Origin: Microcaldota archaeon
Lineage (GTDB): Archaea > Micrarchaeota > Micrarchaeia > Micrarchaeales > CABMGC01
DNA: 50,581 bases
Reading direction: 5' to 3'
NCBI GenBank assembly: GCA_028867145.1
Contig: JAGWGX010000005.1
Span: 1 to 50,581, forward strand
Below are positions 48,342-50,581 of this stretch, one piece after another; the first letter of the stretch is position 1; every line of letters starts with the position of its first letter. The notes below the pieces were generated by a model. It saw nothing but the letters and a program-made list of their open reading frames with translations. It ran no database searches and had not been told where the DNA came from. A program made the position numbers and the translations under genes.

Positions 48342-48651
48342 TCATTTGTGCGAGAGGATTTTTGGAAACACCTGAATCCTTTCCCTTGAAGTCAAAGTCC
48401 CATTTAATTTTGGGGAAATCCCACTTGAGATGATCAATAACCGCATTTGCCTGCTTTGGCTTGCCCTCGTCAAAATAAGATTTAACTATTGATTTTGCGG
48501 ACCTTATTGCAATCTCCTCTTTTTCAGAAGTGCTAAAATCTCTGTCCTGGCTGTGGAGAACTTTTTGTAGCTTAACGCAAATTATTCGTGCGTTGTCTTC
48601 CCTTACGTCCCCTCCCTGAAATGCTTCGTAGAACTTAGATTTTAGATGCAT
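48331..48651 (-). CDS. Hypothetical 106-residue protein
   Basis: A charged helical protein (NARIICVKLQKVLHS, SEKEEIAIRSAKSIVKSYF) of unknown function, overlapping the end of leuS by 11 bases tail to tail. The longer frame starts with TTG at 48657; the ATG at 48651 is chosen. The C-terminal stretch KIKWDFDFKGKDSG is Lys/Asp rich. No motif recognised. Confidence 0.65.
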   Translation of the reverse strand: MHLKSKFYEAFQGGDVREDNARIICVKLQKVLHSQDRDFSTSEKEEIAIRSAKSIVKSYFDEGKPKQANAVIDHLKWDFPKIKWDFDFKGKDSGVSKNPLAQMTRT

Positions 48652-48665
48652 TGGCAAGCTCTCAC

Positions 48666-49601
48666 TTACTTTGTCTTTGGCGTCTCAAATGCTCCAATCT
48701 TATTGTCTCCAAAGAGCCAGATTATTGTCCCGATTAGTATCAGTGCAACTCCTGCCCAGATGTAGGTAGGGTTCACTCCGCGATAGTAATCTCCATAGAG
48801 CCAGATTGCAGTTCCGACAAGCGTTAGGAATGCGCCGAGTTTTATCCAAAGGCCGACCATCTTGTTTCCAAGCAGCTCCTTGTCTGCGTACAGCCAGATA
48901 ATCCATCCCACAATCACTCCAATAGCACCGTAGAGGATGTAGCCAGAGCCCGCGCCATAATCGCCGTATAGCCATGCGACCGTGCCAATTAGTATGAGCG
49001 CAACCCCGATTATCGTGAGCCTTGTGAGCGGAGCCTTCATCATTGCAAGCAGTATTATTGCAATTACCGCGATGAGTCCTATTGCGCCGTATGCGTATGA
49101 GCTAAGCCCTGCCATTGCACTTGAGTATGAGCCCGAGGAGCCAGTGTAGGTGCAAAGGGATCCGCTGCCGTAGCAGTTCCAATATGTCGGCGCATTGTTT
49201 GAGATGTATGTACCTGATGGGCAGGTGTTGCAGTTTGGATAAGTAGGCGTGACCGATGGGACTGTGGTTGCAACCGTTGTTGCGACAGTTGTGGTCGCGG
49301 GAGTGTTTGAAGGCTTGGCACCTCCACTCGTGTTGTTCACAGATGTGGTTGGAGCAGTTGAGACTACGCTAGTTGAAGTTGTAGGGGCCGTGGATGTCGT
49401 GGACACTCCGGTGTAGGTGCAAAGCGAACCAGAGCCGTAACAGTTCCAGTAGGTAGGGGCGTTATTTGAAACAAAAGTTCCCGAAGGGCATGTTGCGCAG
49501 TTGGGGTAGGTCGTTCCTCCACCACCGCCATACTGAGCAAATGCAAGAGGCATTGAGAGCAGCATCAAGAATACGACCATGAGATTAGAGAAGTTTCCCA
49601 T
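48666..49601 (-). CDS. Secreted/multi-pass membrane protein with duplicated Cys motif
   Basis: A 311-residue protein: signal peptide (NLMVVFLMLLSMPLAFAQ), then two near-identical Cys-rich units (PNCATCPSGTFVSNNAPTYW, then NCYGSGSLCTYTG; second copy with NTCPSGTYISNNAP) joined by a Thr/Ser/Ala-rich linker, then about seven membrane helices built from a repeated unit (ILIGTVAWLYGDYGAGSGYI, LVGTAIWLYGDYY, LIGTIIWLFGDNK). Each Cys unit has five Cys, probably disulfides. Start at 49601 is chosen because GGTGGG is just upstream and a TATA-like CTATTAAAAAC (49631-49643) predicts transcription from about 49610; an ATG at 49613 is the alternative. Confidence 0.75.
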   Translation of the reverse strand: MGNFSNLMVVFLMLLSMPLAFAQYGGGGGTTYPNCATCPSGTFVSNNAPTYWNCYGSGSLCTYTGVSTTSTAPTTSTSVVSTAPTTSVNNTSGGAKPSNTPATTTVATTVATTVPSVTPTYPNCNTCPSGTYISNNAPTYWNCYGSGSLCTYTGSSGSYSSAMAGLSSYAYGAIGLIAVIAIILLAMMKAPLTRLTIIGVALILIGTVAWLYGDYGAGSGYILYGAIGVIVGWIIWLYADKELLGNKMVGLWIKLGAFLTLVGTAIWLYGDYYRGVNPTYIWAGVALILIGTIIWLFGDNKIGAFETPKTK

Positions 49602-49660
49602 CAAACCCACCATTTTTATTTTGAAGTTGAAGTTTTTAATAGGTATGCATTGCAAGTTTC

Positions 49661-50212
49661 TCACTTTGTAATAAGGGGCGCCCCGCAGTTCCTGCAGAAC
49701 TTGGAGGAGGAGAGCTCCTTCATCCCGCAGGAACTGCAAAAGATGTCCGTGGCAGCAGGCTCAATGTCGAGATCACGCTGCATCTCAGGAGAAGCGTCAG
49801 AAATCTTCTTGTTTATGAAGTTGCCAAAGGCGCTTGCCTCCTCGGGCCTTAGCCCATCGATCACCCCCTCGAACTTCCCGGTGCTCATCAGCTTATCGCT
49901 CTCCACCCCAAGCACATGAAGATGAAGCGAGGAGGAGAAGATCCCGTGCTCTATCCTAACGCTTGTTATCCTGCGGTACGGTATCGCCTCGTAGTACTTT
50001 CTTATCCCAAATGAGGTGCGATAGACCACGATCAAGCGCCTCTCCGTGGCGGCAAGAGTCGTCGGGGTTATGAAATCCCCGCCGGGGCCGAATTTCCTCT
50101 GCTTTATGGTCATGAGCACCTTTTCGCCGGACATAAGAAGGTGCTCGACCACCGAGGCCTCGTGCTTGTCGACTAAAGTAGAACCACCAACCGAGTGCAG
50201 CCCAATCTCCAC
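49661..50212 (-). CDS. PH-domain protein with C-terminal zinc ribbon
   Basis: A 183-residue protein. Residues about 25-130 fit a bacterial-type PH domain (GEKVLMTIKQRKF, TLAATERRLIVVYRTSF, YEAIPYRRITSVRIEHG), and the C-terminus is a zinc ribbon with CSSCGMKEL and FCRNCGAP (two CxxC). Such proteins are membrane-associated or regulatory; role unknown. Start is GTG with GGAG five bases before; no better ATG exists until the middle of the PH domain. Confidence 0.7.
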   Translation of the reverse strand: MEIGLHSVGGSTLVDKHEASVVEHLLMSGEKVLMTIKQRKFGPGGDFITPTTLAATERRLIVVYRTSFGIRKYYEAIPYRRITSVRIEHGIFSSSLHLHVLGVESDKLMSTGKFEGVIDGLRPEEASAFGNFINKKISDASPEMQRDLDIEPAATDIFCSSCGMKELSSSKFCRNCGAPLITK

Positions 50213-50371
50213 ACAAACTCCCCCTGCGCAGCACCCGCTGCGCTAATTGCTTACCAGATGAATAGCTATTTGAGCGAGGAGTACAACATCGCTTCGTGGC
50301 GAACTCAAAATGGTTTAAATATGTTCTGATACAATAAATATTGTTCTTATTATCAGTAATTAGTGTTTTAT

Positions 50372-50524
50372 ATGGGCAAATTTCCAATAGCTGACGAGCA
50401 GTTGGCAAGGATGGTGGTCTGCAGGAAGTGCAAGACTAGGAACAAGGCGGGCATAAAGGCATGCAGGAAGTGCGGCTCAATCTACCTTAGGCCAAAGAGC
50501 AGAGAGCTGCGTGTCAAGAAGTAA
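50372..50524 (+). CDS. rpl40e: Large ribosomal subunit protein L40e
   Basis: A 50-residue zinc-binding ribosomal protein of archaea and eukaryotes (fused to ubiquitin in eukaryotes, alone here). Sequence PIADEQLARMVVCRKCKTRN and then CRKCGSIYLRPKSRELRVKK gives the C4 zinc site (two CxxC). A TATA-like GTTTAAATATG lies at about 50313-50324. Too short for many gene callers. The next gene starts 25 bases downstream. Confidence 0.95.
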   Translation: MGKFPIADEQLARMVVCRKCKTRNKAGIKACRKCGSIYLRPKSRELRVKK

Positions 50525-50548
50525 TCTTAAAACAATAAAGTGAATTTA

Positions 50549-50581
50549 ATGGCAGAACTCAACGACATAGAAAAGATGATG
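50549..50581 (+). CDS. Start of a further gene, cut by window edge
   Basis: An ATG at 50549 opens MAELNDIEKMM and runs to the window end. Only 11 residues are visible; no identity can be given. Confidence 0.5.
   Translation, partial: MAELNDIEKMM

Overview
The window reads as a stretch of an archaeal chromosome. Direct signs are two histone-fold proteins, an NMD3 homologue, ribosomal protein L40e, an archaeal DnaG-type TOPRIM protein, Hjc resolvase, archaeal NMN adenylyltransferase, archaeal LeuRS, a separate SecD and SecF, a small RNase P RNA, a CAT-anticodon tRNA with an intron in the anticodon loop, and many genes with a TATA-like box about 25-30 bases before the start codon (mostly leaderless). 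Very tight packing, small versions of several proteins, and surface proteins with the GLPxGxxW signature known from Thermoplasmata and acidophilic DPANN archaea suggest a small-genome archaeon of the Micrarchaeota/ARMAN kind. That placement is inference; there is no rRNA in the window.

Layout. 1-6.4 kb: mostly short minus-strand genes of unknown function, a VapBC-like toxin-antitoxin pair followed by a zinc-ribbon gene, NMN adenylyltransferase, a pseudokinase-like protein, a VirB2/TrbC-like small membrane protein and a protein built from two copies of the ribosomal stalk P1 dimerisation fold. 6.5-13.6 kb: a Hef-type helicase without nuclease domain, four tRNAs (Phe, Gly, Gly, and a CAT tRNA with intron), a HAD phosphatase, a pair of paralogous HTH-like proteins, an HMG-CoA synthase with a perfect palindrome at its promoter, a DUF218 protein and a NUDIX protein. 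13.7-16.2 kb: an alpha/beta hydrolase and a lipoate block (LipA facing a split lipoate ligase LplA/LplB). 16.7-24 kb: RNase P RNA, a BofA-like membrane protein, histone, acetyltransferase, then the tight operon secF-secD-nmd3-thiI. 24-29.7 kb: a Fic protein bounded by copies of one 10-base motif, tRNA-Leu, an APC permease, a YchF/Obg-like GTPase with TGS domain, and a DPM1-like glycosyltransferase.

29.7-41 kb is the most unusual part: a minus-strand cluster of secreted or membrane-anchored proteins (including one of 1864 residues with NHL-like and kelch-like repeats) together with two MinD-type ATPases that carry C-terminal amphipathic tails. Three of the secreted products share one C-terminal module of about 130 residues that starts near a Cys and ends with Cys as the last residue of the protein. 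A third MinD paralogue lies at 43-43.9 kb, beyond dnaG and hjc. I infer a cell-surface structure whose position or assembly is controlled by the MinD proteins; the GPT/MraY-family transferase (44.3-45.4 kb) and the DPM1-like enzyme would fit N-glycosylation of these Asn/Ser/Thr-rich surfaces.

43-50.6 kb: MinD3, a second histone-fold protein, the GlcNAc-phosphate transferase, LeuRS, small unknown genes, a membrane protein with duplicated Cys-rich motifs, a PH-domain/zinc-ribbon protein, L40e and the start of another gene. No gene-free stretch exceeds 300 bases; the longest (about 200-240 bases) lie before hjc and before the second histone.
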